A stretch of 5,664 nucleotides of DNA from an uncultured Thalassospira sp. (GCA_946885765.1 CAMPHD010000229.1:1-5664), one strand, 5' to 3'; counted from the first letter of the stretch, positions 1 to 5,664 are shown. The notes: generated from the letters alone by a model not told the origin. Program-made: numbers and translations.

Positions 1-233
1 GGTCCGAAACCGGGAGCAAAACCGCCACCCCAGCTAGAGCCGAAACCCCGACTTCAGGAGACAAAACCGGCATCGACTTCAAATCAAAAGTCGCAGCCTT
101 TGAAATTCACCTTCTGGAAAAGGCACTGGCAGACAACGCCAACAATCAGACCGAAGGCGCCAAACAACTTGGCCTGAATTATCATCAGTTCCGTCGATTG
201 CTCGACAAACACAAACTGCTTCCCGGAAAATAG
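1..233 (+). CDS. pspF: PspF-like sigma-54-dependent activator, C-terminal fragment
   Basis: This is the last 76 codons of a gene that begins before the window and ends at TAG 231-233. The visible part starts with a Thr/Pro/Ala-rich linker (about residues 1-20 of the fragment), followed by a Fis-type helix-turn-helix domain (about 24-72). The stretch LNYHQFRRLLDKHKLL matches the recognition-helix end of enterobacterial PspF, which has a very similar YHQFR-LL-KH pattern. The AAA+ ATPase domain, with its GAFTGA loop and Walker motifs, would lie outside the window, so I infer it rather than see it. PspF activates sigma-54 promoters of the phage-shock (psp) envelope-stress genes and is held inactive by PspA. 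The gene converges on the acyl-CoA dehydrogenase to its right with 16 bases between stops. Another sigma-54 activator with a Fis-like tail is the main alternative. Confidence 0.82.
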   Translation, partial: SETGSKTATPARAETPTSGDKTGIDFKSKVAAFEIHLLEKALADNANNQTEGAKQLGLNYHQFRRLLDKHKLLPGK

Positions 234-249
234 GCCCGCCACCCGGCAT

Positions 250-1383
250 TTAATCAGCCAGCGACCTCGCGATCACCATCCGCTGAATATCGGATGTGCC
301 TTCATAGATCTGGCACACCCGCACATCACGATAAATCCGTTCGACCGGGAAATCTTTCAGATAGCCATAACCACCGTGAATCTGAATCGCGGCAGAACAA
401 ACCTGTTCGGCAATTTCAGACGCATAAAGCTTTGCCATGCAGGCCTCTGTCAGACAGGGTTTACCATCATCGCGCAACGCTGCCGCACGATGCACCAGCA
501 ACCGTGCCGCATCAATTTTTGTTGCCATATCGGCAAGGCGGAATGCCACCGCCTGATGATCAATGATCTTTTTGCCAAAGGTCTCACGTTCGTTGGCGTA
601 ATCGCGCGCAGCTTCAAATGCGGCGCGCGCCATACCAACCGATTGAGCGGCAATACCAATCCGCCCGCCCTCAAGGTTGGCCAGTGCAATTTTGTAGCCC
701 TGCCCTTCTTCGCCCAGCATGTTTTCAGCCGGAACGCGGCATTCAACAAAGGTAATCTGGCAGGTATCCGACGCATTCTGACCAAGCTTTTCCTCGACCC
801 GTGACACCACATAGCCTGGCGTATCGGTCGGCACGATAAAGGCCGAAATACCGCGTTTGCCCGCTTCCGGGGCTGTAACAGCAAACACAATCTCCACATC
901 ACCCTCGGAACCCGACGTGATGAATTGCTTGGAACCGTTGATAATCCAGTCATCGCCATCGCGCACGGCACGCGTGCGCAGGGAACTTGCATCCGATCCG
1001 GCCTGCGGTTCAGTCAGGCAAAACGCGCCGATCTTTTCGCCGCGCGCCATCGGCACCAGATATTTTTCTTTCTGTTCCTCGGTGCCAAATTTCAGGATTG
1101 GTATGCAACCGACGGAATTGTGCACCGACATGATGGTCGATGTTGCCCCATCGCCCGCTGCAATTTCTTCGAGTGCCAGCGCATAGGCGACGTGATCCAT
1201 GCCCGCCCCGCCATATTCTTCGGGCACCAGTATGCCTAGAAAGCCAAGCTCGCCCAGTCCGGCAATCGCTTCGGCCGGAAAAGTATGGTGGATATCCCAT
1301 TTTGCGGCATGAGGTTTGAGTTCATTTTCGGCGAACTCGCGCGCGGTATTACGCACCATGATTTGATGTTCTTCCAACCGCAT
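250..1383 (-). CDS. Acyl-CoA dehydrogenase, short/branched-chain type
   Basis: This is a 377-residue FAD flavoenzyme of the usual length, oxidising an acyl-CoA to the trans-2-enoyl-CoA and passing electrons to electron-transfer flavoprotein in the cytoplasm. Family signature 1 ([10 protein letters not shown]) lies at about 122-131 and signature 2 (QIHGGYGY to YRD) at about 334-352. The catalytic base is probably Glu361 in [11 protein letters not shown], the position used by short- and medium-chain enzymes, which distinguishes it from the isovaleryl-CoA dehydrogenase in the same block. I chose ATG at 1383 because GGGAG lies 10 bases upstream; an ATG at 1392 has only one base of spacing to that site, and a GTG at 1413 has no better support. 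The gene follows the carbonic anhydrase by 78 bases on the same strand. Context suggests 2-methylbutyryl-CoA or isobutyryl-CoA as substrate, but butyryl-CoA is equally possible from sequence alone. Confidence 0.93.
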   Translation of the reverse strand: MRLEEHQIMVRNTAREFAENELKPHAAKWDIHHTFPAEAIAGLGELGFLGILVPEEYGGAGMDHVAYALALEEIAAGDGATSTIMSVHNSVGCIPILKFGTEEQKEKYLVPMARGEKIGAFCLTEPQAGSDASSLRTRAVRDGDDWIINGSKQFITSGSEGDVEIVFAVTAPEAGKRGISAFIVPTDTPGYVVSRVEEKLGQNASDTCQITFVECRVPAENMLGEEGQGYKIALANLEGGRIGIAAQSVGMARAAFEAARDYANERETFGKKIIDHQAVAFRLADMATKIDAARLLVHRAAALRDDGKPCLTEACMAKLYASEIAEQVCSAAIQIHGGYGYLKDFPVERIYRDVRVCQIYEGTSDIQRMVIARSLAD

Positions 1384-1422
1384 GGCGGCCATACTCCCAA
1401 TTGGGCGATGCACCAGCCATGC

Positions 1423-1456
1423 GATCAGAACAGGTTCAGAACCTTTAGATCAGACC
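1423..1456. repeat. Short direct and inverted repeats between carbonic anhydrase and acyl-CoA dehydrogenase
   Basis: The 78-base gap contains GATCAGA twice (1423-1429 and 1448-1454), TCAGAAC twice (1425-1431 and 1436-1442), and an odd-centred palindrome AGGTTCAGAACCT (1432-1444). On the transcript the palindrome could form a 5-bp stem with a 3-base loop, without a following U-run. It could be a regulator site or an mRNA-processing stem; no known motif is recognised. Confidence 0.35.
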
Positions 1457-1461
1457 AGAGC

Positions 1462-2082
1462 TTATTCTTCGCCCTGCACAAACTTGTCCTGATCGGCGTC
1501 GAAGCGCCACAGGATGCCTTCCTTCATGCCGTACCACCACCCGTGCAGGTTAAGGTCACCGGCATCGACCCGTTCCTTGATGAACGGGAAAGTCATCAGA
1601 TTTTCAAGCGAATTACGGATCGAATGCCGCGACACCTTATCCACGTCCGGTCCGTGATGGAGGCAGCATTTCGCAATGCTGACCCATTCGCCGATAAAAT
1701 CACGATCGGGCACCTTGCCAGCTTCGCCGTGTTCGACCAGCGCCTGCATGCCGCCGCACGCCGAATGCCCCAGAATGACGATATCCTTGACCCTGAGGTC
1801 ACGAACCGCGAACTCGATCGCCGACGACGTCCCGTGATAGTTTTCATCGGGTTCATAAGGCGGAACAAGGTTTGCAACGTTACGGATCACAAACATCTCG
1901 CCCGGCTCTGCATTGGTCAGAATGGCCGGATCAACACGGGAGTCCGAACAGGCAATCAGCAGAACTTCCGGCTTTTGGCCCATATTGACCAAATCTTCTA
2001 CTCGTTCAGGGCGTTGCTCGTAATACATCGCCTTGAAGCTTTTAAATCCGGCAAGCATCCGGTCGACTGTCGGTTTTGACAT
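1462..2082 (-). CDS. Beta-class carbonic anhydrase
   Basis: This 206-residue zinc enzyme interconverts CO2 and bicarbonate, probably in the cytoplasm since no signal peptide is visible. Zinc ligands are Cys45 in ACSDSRVDP, His106 and Cys109 in GHSACGG. Asp47 and Arg49 form the usual Asp-Arg dyad, which favours the open, constitutively active (type I) arrangement. ATG at 2082 is preceded by GAGGG at 10-base spacing; an in-frame TTG at 2157 would add 25 residues that do not resemble the family. It lies 105 bases after the thiolase and 78 before a second acyl-CoA dehydrogenase, all in one direction. That placement suggests, by inference, that it feeds bicarbonate to the biotin carboxylases of leucine, isoleucine and valine breakdown. 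The larger gap upstream contains a candidate promoter and an inverted repeat, so it may also be expressed independently. Confidence 0.95.
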   Translation of the reverse strand: MSKPTVDRMLAGFKSFKAMYYEQRPERVEDLVNMGQKPEVLLIACSDSRVDPAILTNAEPGEMFVIRNVANLVPPYEPDENYHGTSSAIEFAVRDLRVKDIVILGHSACGGMQALVEHGEAGKVPDRDFIGEWVSIAKCCLHHGPDVDKVSRHSIRNSLENLMTFPFIKERVDAGDLNLHGWWYGMKEGILWRFDADQDKFVQGEE

Positions 2083-2084
2083 CA

Positions 2085-2140
2085 CGCGAATTCCCTCATC
2101 CTCGTCAATCACTCTCGCAACAAAATAGAGCGAATTCGCG
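2085..2140 (-). repeat. 9-bp inverted repeat bracketing the carbonic anhydrase leader
   Basis: CGCGAATTC at 2085-2093 and GAATTCGCG at 2132-2140 are perfect reverse complements separated by 38 bases. In the transcript the second arm ends two bases before the ATG at 2082, and the GAGGG ribosome-binding site (2098-2094) abuts that arm inside the loop. Folding could therefore influence translation initiation. The upstream arm is also part of a perfect 10-bp palindrome, GCGAATTCGC (2130-2139). Confidence 0.45.
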
Positions 2141-2163
2141 CAAGTTGGTAGCCCCAATCACCG

Positions 2164-2193
2164 ATTTTAGAACAACTTTAATCTGGCTCACAA
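2164..2193 (-). promoter_or_regulatory. Possible internal promoter for carbonic anhydrase
   Basis: On the minus strand TTGTGA (2193-2188) and TAAAAT (2169-2164) are 18 bases apart. The -10 matches the consensus at five of six positions and the -35 at four of six. The -35 overlaps the thiolase stop codon. Initiation near 2157 would give a leader of about 75 bases ahead of the carbonic anhydrase. The match is modest and such hexamers occur by chance. Confidence 0.3.
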
Positions 2194-3375
2194 AAGCTCT
2201 ATGGCGACCGCAGTTGCTTCGCCACCACCAATACAAAGCGATGCCACTCCCTTGGTTCCACCATGGGTTTCAAGTGCATGAATCAAAGTGACCAGCAGAC
2301 GTGCACCGGTCGCACCAATCGGATGGCCTAGCGCACAGGCACCTCCGTGAACATTAACTTTGCCATGATCAAGGTCGAGATCGCGCATGGCGGCCATCGC
2401 CACCACCGCAAAGGCTTCGTTGATTTCCCAAAGGTCAACGTCATCCTTGGACCAGCCAGTTTTTGCCAGCACTTTTTTAATCGAGTCAATCGGGGCGGTT
2501 GTGAACCAGCACGGCTCCTGCGCATGGGTTGCATGCCCCATGATTTTCGCCATCGGTTTCAAACCACGTTTTTTCGCCTCGGACTCGCGCATCATTACCA
2601 GTGCTGCCGCCCCGTCCGAGATTGATGCCGAATGAGCCGCAGTCACCGTACCATCCTTGCGGAATGCCGGGCGCAAGGTCGGGATTTTTTCCGGTTTCGC
2701 TTTGGGCGGCTGTTCATCGGTGGCAATCGTTACATCACCCTTGCGGGTGGTATATGACACAGGGGCAATTTCCGTATCGAAATGCCCGGCATTCGCCGCA
2801 TTCTGTGCACGCGTCAATGACGTGATTGCATAATCATCCTGCTGTTCACGGGTAAAGCCATATTTATCAACTGTCGCCTCGGCAAAGGTGCCCATCGAAC
2901 GACCTTTTTCATAGGCATCTTCAAGCCCGTCCAGCGCCATATGGTCATAGACCTCGGTATGGCCGTAACGCTGACCACTTCGCATATTGGGCAACAAAAA
3001 CGGTGCATTGGTCATGCTTTCCATACCGCCGACAACCATGACATCGGCGCTGCCTGCGCACAGAATATCATGGGCAAGCATCACGGCTTTCATACCCGAT
3101 CCACACATCTTGTTGATCGTCGTCGCACCGGCAGAACGCGGGATACCTGCGGTCCATGCGGCCTGACGCGCCGGGGCCTGCCCCTGACCGGCGGGCAGAA
3201 CGTTACCCATGATGACTTCGTCGACATCGTCGGCTGCAACACCGCCACGTTCAAGCGCGGCCTGGATGGCAACGCCGCCCAGTTCGGACGCGGTAACGGT
3301 CGCGAAATCACCCTGCATGCCGCCCATCGGGGTTCTGGCGCAGGAAACGATAACGATGGGATCTGAACTGTTCAT
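2188..3375 (-). CDS. Acetyl-CoA/acyl-CoA C-acetyltransferase (thiolase II type)
   Basis: This 395-residue protein has the usual length and architecture of a degradative/biosynthetic thiolase. The nucleophilic cysteine is Cys91 in NKMCGSGMKA. The other catalytic elements are NEAF (319-322), His351 in GGACALGHPIGATGAR, and Cys381 in CIGGGEA. The reaction is CoA-dependent cleavage of acetoacetyl-CoA or a short 3-ketoacyl-CoA, or the reverse condensation. ATG at 3375 has AGGA 8 bases upstream, and the gene starts 32 bases after the isovaleryl-CoA dehydrogenase stop, so the two are almost certainly cotranscribed. In leucine breakdown it would process acetoacetyl-CoA; in isoleucine breakdown it could cleave 2-methylacetoacetyl-CoA. 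One oddity is the CoA-binding loop, which reads TAAHSASISDG (246-254 region) where relatives usually have an Asn-Ala-Ser. Whether the gene is best called atoB, phaA or a liu-associated thiolase cannot be settled here. Confidence 0.93.
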   Translation of the reverse strand: MNSSDPIVIVSCARTPMGGMQGDFATVTASELGGVAIQAALERGGVAADDVDEVIMGNVLPAGQGQAPARQAAWTAGIPRSAGATTINKMCGSGMKAVMLAHDILCAGSADVMVVGGMESMTNAPFLLPNMRSGQRYGHTEVYDHMALDGLEDAYEKGRSMGTFAEATVDKYGFTREQQDDYAITSLTRAQNAANAGHFDTEIAPVSYTTRKGDVTIATDEQPPKAKPEKIPTLRPAFRKDGTVTAAHSASISDGAAALVMMRESEAKKRGLKPMAKIMGHATHAQEPCWFTTAPIDSIKKVLAKTGWSKDDVDLWEINEAFAVVAMAAMRDLDLDHGKVNVHGGACALGHPIGATGARLLVTLIHALETHGGTKGVASLCIGGGEATAVAIELL

Positions 3376-3407
3376 GACTTTGGTCCTGTATTCGGAAGTG
3401 GGATCGG

Positions 3408-4580
3408 TTAAGCGGTTTCGCCAAAAAGCTCGCGGCCAATCAGCATCCGGCGGATTTCGCTTGTTCCAGCACCGATTTCATAAAGCTTGGCATCGCGCAA
3501 CAGGCGGCCGGTCGGATATTCATTGATATAGCCATTGCCACCCAGCGTCTGAATGGCTTCAAGCGCCATCCAGGTTGCTTTTTCGGCGGCATAAAGGATT
3601 ACACCTGCCGCATCCTTGCGCGATGTTTCCCCACGATCGCACGCCTTGGCAACTTCGTAAACATAGGCCCGGCAGGCATTCATTGTGGTGTACATATCGG
3701 CAATCTTGCCCTGCATCAGCTGAAACTCGCCAATCGCCTTGCCGAACTGTTTGCGTTCATGGATATAGGGCACGACCACATCCATGCAGGCGCGCATGAT
3801 ACCGGTTGGGCCTGCTGCCAGAACGGCACGCTCATAATCAAGACCGCTCATCAAAACACGCACACCACCATTCAGGTGACCAAGAATGTTTTCCTCTGGC
3901 ACTTCGCAATCCTGAAACACCAGTTCACAGGTGTTGGAGCCCCGCATGCCAAGCTTGTCGAGCTTCTGTGCCGTCGAGAACCCCTTGAAACCTTTTTCAA
4001 TGATAAAAGCCGTAATTCCCTTGGGACCGGCATCGATATCGGTTTTGGCGTAGACCACCAGCGTATCGGCATCCGGGCCATTGGTGATCCACATCTTGTT
4101 GCCGTTCAGGATGAAACGGTCGCCCTTTTTCTCGGCGCGCAGTTTCATCGAAACCACATCCGAACCGGCACCCGGTTCGCTCATGGCCAGCGCACCAATA
4201 TGCTCGCCACTGATCAGCTTTGGCAGATACTTTGCTTTTTGTTCGGCATTGGCGTTACGCTTGATCTGATTGACGCACAGATTGGAATGGGCCCCATATG
4301 AAAGCGCAACCGAGGCCGAAGCACGGCTGATTTCTTCCATGGCGATCACGTGCTCAAGATAACCAAGCCCCGTTCCGCCATCCTCTTCGGAAACCGTCAT
4401 ACCCAGCAGACCGAGATCGCCAAATTTGCGCCACAGATCGTTGGGGAATTCATTTTTTTCATCAATCTCGGCCGCGCGCGGGACGATTTCGGCCTCGGCA
4501 AAGGATGAAACGGTTTCGCGGATCGCTTCTGCGGTTTCGCCAAGATCAAATTTCAATCCGGGAAATTCGAAAAATGCCAT
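3408..4580 (-). CDS. ivd: Isovaleryl-CoA dehydrogenase
   Basis: This 390-residue FAD enzyme oxidises isovaleryl-CoA to 3-methylcrotonyl-CoA in leucine catabolism, with electrons going to electron-transfer flavoprotein. The acyl-CoA dehydrogenase fold is clear: [10 protein letters not shown] at 132-141 and [13 protein letters not shown] at 344-356. The diagnostic feature is the catalytic glutamate in [14 protein letters not shown] (Glu250), the site used by isovaleryl-CoA dehydrogenases. The position that carries the catalytic Glu in most relatives is Ala371 here, in [15 protein letters not shown] at 4580 is preceded by AGGA at 8-base spacing, and [15 protein letters not shown] is a typical start. 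In-frame upstream starts (an ATG at 4628, a TTG at 4649) would add residues unlike the family. It sits 65 bases after the thioesterase and 32 before the thiolase. The gene is also called liuA in pseudomonads. Confidence 0.96.
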   Translation of the reverse strand: MAFFEFPGLKFDLGETAEAIRETVSSFAEAEIVPRAAEIDEKNEFPNDLWRKFGDLGLLGMTVSEEDGGTGLGYLEHVIAMEEISRASASVALSYGAHSNLCVNQIKRNANAEQKAKYLPKLISGEHIGALAMSEPGAGSDVVSMKLRAEKKGDRFILNGNKMWITNGPDADTLVVYAKTDIDAGPKGITAFIIEKGFKGFSTAQKLDKLGMRGSNTCELVFQDCEVPEENILGHLNGGVRVLMSGLDYERAVLAAGPTGIMRACMDVVVPYIHERKQFGKAIGEFQLMQGKIADMYTTMNACRAYVYEVAKACDRGETSRKDAAGVILYAAEKATWMALEAIQTLGGNGYINEYPTGRLLRDAKLYEIGAGTSEIRRMLIGRELFGETA

Positions 4581-4645
4581 GGTGACTATCCTGCCCTGTG
4601 GAATGGAGTTCTGTTTGTTCACGGGCATATGGCCCGCGTGATGGT

Positions 4646-5113
4646 TCAAGCCGCCGCATCACCCAGAAGCTCTGGTGGCAGCTTCATAACTTTCAGTGTC
4701 TGAAGCGAGGTTGCGCACAAGACCGGCGCATCGTCTTTGGATCCGAAAACATCAATGCGCGTAACAATGATCGACCGACCGCGCGAAACGACTTCGCCAA
4801 CTGCGCGCAATTCCTGCCCGGTGCCGGGTGCGACGATATTAAGCTTGTATTCGATGGTCAGCATGCCCTGATCTTCGGCAACAAGGCTCCAACCGGCAAA
4901 GCCGCCTGCAATATCGGCAAGTCCCGCAATCAGGCCACCATGGAAATATCCGTTATGCTGAATCAAATCGGCACGCGACGGAACCACAATTTCGACCCGA
5001 CCCGGTTTCACATCGGTAACTTCGGCGCCGATTGAAAGATTATAGGGCTGCTGGCGAAACCTGTGCCGAACTTCGATATCATAGTTCGGATTTTGCGGCT
5101 CAAACTGTGCCAT
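4646..5113 (-). CDS. PaaI-family hotdog-fold acyl-CoA thioesterase
   Basis: This 155-residue protein matches the length and pattern of single-domain PaaI-type thioesterases, which hydrolyse acyl- or aryl-CoA to free acid and CoA in the cytoplasm, usually as tetramers. The active-site region is [19 protein letters not shown] (53-71). HNG...HGG is the family motif, and Asp67 in LAD corresponds to the catalytic acidic residue at the start of the central hotdog helix. ATG at 5113 is preceded by AGGA at 7-base spacing; an in-frame TTG at 5152 would add 13 polar residues with no support. It is the first gene after the candidate LiuR-controlled promoter and leads the isovaleryl-CoA dehydrogenase and thiolase genes. 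The substrate is not readable from sequence. Relieving CoA trapping by a branched-chain intermediate is a reasonable inference from the context. Confidence 0.88.
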   Translation of the reverse strand: MAQFEPQNPNYDIEVRHRFRQQPYNLSIGAEVTDVKPGRVEIVVPSRADLIQHNGYFHGGLIAGLADIAGGFAGWSLVAEDQGMLTIEYKLNIVAPGTGQELRAVGEVVSRGRSIIVTRIDVFGSKDDAPVLCATSLQTLKVMKLPPELLGDAAA

Positions 5114-5183
5114 CTCGCGATCCTGTCCTGCCTGCTGCCCATCCCGGCCCAACGCCGGAAATGGCGGGTTGTGACGCGACTCT

Positions 5184-5212
5184 GTTGTAGTTAACGTTTA
5201 CGTTAACGTCAA
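5184..5212 (-). promoter_or_regulatory. Candidate sigma-70 promoter of the thioesterase-ivd-thiolase operon
   Basis: Reading the minus strand, TTGACG (5212-5207) and TACAAC (5189-5184) are separated by exactly 17 bases, giving a plausible -35 and a weaker -10. Initiation would fall near 5177, about 64 bases before the thioesterase ATG. The spacer is filled by the inverted repeat described for the operator. The assignment is by pattern only. Confidence 0.5.
5190..5212. promoter_or_regulatory. LiuR-like operator (palindromic repeat)
   Basis: The + strand reads TTTACGTTAACGTCAA at 5197-5212: a perfect 10-bp palindrome ACGTTAACGT (5200-5209) with flanks symmetrical except at one position pair. 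This resembles the TTTACGTTAACGTAAA-type operator I recall for LiuR, the MerR-family regulator of leucine/isovalerate genes in proteobacteria. An overlapping inverted repeat, GTTAACG-TTTA-CGTTAAC, spans 5190-5207, and the core can also be read as three hexamers (TTAACG, TTTACG, TTAACG). It covers the proposed -35 and spacer, and isovaleryl-CoA dehydrogenase lies in the operon it precedes, which supports the assignment. No liuR gene is in the window. Confidence 0.66.
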
Positions 5213-5256
5213 ATCAAATCCGCATCACTATACCGATTTGTTACCGCCCAGAACAG

Positions 5257-5274
5257 AAGGCCGCTTTCGGCCTT
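5257..5274 (-). terminator. Terminator-like hairpin after the solute-binding protein gene
   Basis: AAGGCCG (5257-5263) and CGGCCTT (5268-5274) form a perfect 7-bp GC-rich stem with a 4-base loop, 18 bases downstream of the binding-protein stop in its direction of transcription. The bases after the stem on the minus strand are CTGTTCTG, only weakly U-rich, so termination efficiency is uncertain. The hairpin lies before the promoter of the thioesterase operon. Confidence 0.6.
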
Positions 5275-5292
5275 TGCATCACTATGTCGAGA

Positions 5293-5664
5293 TCAGTTGG
5301 TGCCGGTACTCCAGCGGGCAATGCTGGCTTCCAGCATTTCGGCCATCGCATCTTCGGACACAAGCTTGAACAGCGCCTGCGCGATCCGACCTCGCATCGC
5401 ACCGGTATTGCAAGGTGACTTGTGCGACATGGTCAGATACAGATTTTCCTCACTGACCGGAATGTCATAACTGCGGATGTTACTGACATTTTCACGGGCT
5501 GCAAACGCCTTGCCAGGGAATTCTTCATAGATAAGATACTCGCCGCGATCAAGTTCGAGCATCTTCAAGCCTTGTTCAAGACTTGGAACTTCGCGAATGG
5601 TCAGGTTCTTGGCCGCATAGGTATCAAACGCCTGCCCAAAGCTGTTATTGATCACGGTCAAACC
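5293..5664 (-). CDS. Family 3 periplasmic solute-binding protein, C-terminal part
   Basis: This is the C-terminal 124 codons of a gene whose start lies beyond the right edge; the stop is TGA at 5295-5293. The fragment opens with GMTVINNSFG, resembling the hinge/second-lobe start of type II (SBP_bac_3) binding proteins, where a 'vGv..Gs' strand precedes the ligand site. It continues with the alternating pattern of lobe 2, including a 'L..Gr.dyliye' type strand, an NLYLTMSHKSP stretch typical of the crossover back to lobe 1, and a final amphipathic helix. A signal peptide would be expected outside the window. Such proteins bind polar amino acids or related small solutes for ABC uptake, but no ligand can be assigned. 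A hairpin 18 bases after the stop separates it from the thioesterase operon, so shared regulation is not indicated. Confidence 0.7.
   Translation of the reverse strand, partial: GLTVINNSFGQAFDTYAAKNLTIREVPSLEQGLKMLELDRGEYLIYEEFPGKAFAARENVSNIRSYDIPVSEENLYLTMSHKSPCNTGAMRGRIAQALFKLVSEDAMAEMLEASIARWSTGTN

Noticed and set aside
450..992. 180-codon open frame on the minus strand in another frame within the acyl-CoA dehydrogenase
   Set aside because: It overlaps the conserved core of the dehydrogenase and is rich in Arg/Leu/Ala as expected of an out-of-frame translation; no family pattern.
1285..2079. Long open frame on the + strand (264 codons) opposite the carbonic anhydrase
   Set aside because: It lies antisense to an unambiguous beta-carbonic anhydrase, spans an intergenic gap, and its translation has no recognisable domain. 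It is a by-product of codon bias on the other strand.
2083..2157. Longer carbonic anhydrase starting at TTG 2157
   Set aside because: The ATG at 2082 has a good Shine-Dalgarno and matches the family N-terminus; the extension runs over the inverted repeat and candidate promoter region.
3759..4301. 180-codon + strand open frame opposite ivd
   Set aside because: It is wholly antisense to a well-supported gene, His/Ile-rich with no motif and no ribosome-binding site or promoter context.
4622..4640. Imperfect hairpin CACGGGC...GCCCGCGTG between thioesterase and ivd
   Set aside because: The continuous stem is only 4 bp with a bulge and there is no U-run, so it is not a credible terminator.
4581..4649. 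Longer ivd starting at TTG 4649 or ATG 4628, with apparent overlap of the thioesterase stop
   Set aside because: The ATG at 4580 has AGGA at good spacing and begins the conserved N-terminus; the upstream residues do not resemble the family.
5227..5232. TATAGT on the minus strand as a -10 for the thioesterase operon
   Set aside because: No acceptable -35 lies 16-18 bases upstream, and the TTGACG/TACAAC pair over the operator is better placed.

Overview
The window looks like chromosomal DNA of an alphaproteobacterium. A Rhodospirillales/Thalassospira-like genome is my best guess, from protein character and moderate GC; this is recognition by eye, not a database result. Coding density is very high, with no gap above 180 bases, and I see no rRNA, tRNA, insertion sequence, CRISPR array or phage gene.

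Layout. Bases 1-233 (+ strand) are the C-terminal DNA-binding end of a PspF-type sigma-54 activator. It converges, with 16 bases between stop codons, on a leftward block of five genes on the minus strand. In transcription order these are a PaaI-family hotdog thioesterase (5113-4646), isovaleryl-CoA dehydrogenase (4580-3408), an acetyl-CoA/acyl-CoA thiolase (3375-2188), a beta-carbonic anhydrase (2082-1462) and a second, short/branched-chain type acyl-CoA dehydrogenase (1383-250). Further upstream, also on the minus strand and separated by a terminator-like hairpin, is the C-terminal part of a periplasmic solute-binding protein (5664-5293) whose start lies outside the window.

How the genes work together. 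Isovaleryl-CoA dehydrogenase is the committed acyl-CoA step of leucine breakdown, the thiolase can handle its acetoacetyl-CoA end product, and the second dehydrogenase fits the isoleucine/valine branch or short-chain beta-oxidation. The promoter region before the thioesterase carries TTTACGTTAACGTCAA, close to the operator I recall for LiuR, the MerR-family regulator of leucine/isovalerate use in proteobacteria. It overlaps a plausible -35 and spacer. The carbonic anhydrase may supply the bicarbonate used by the methylcrotonyl-CoA and propionyl-CoA carboxylases of the same pathways. Those carboxylases, the hydratase and HMG-CoA lyase are absent here, so the pathway would have to be completed elsewhere.

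The most unusual points are the carbonic anhydrase inside a branched-chain catabolic block, a 9-bp inverted repeat bracketing its leader with the Shine-Dalgarno beside one arm, a possible internal promoter for it, and a substitution in the thiolase CoA-binding loop. I found no clearly new multi-gene system.
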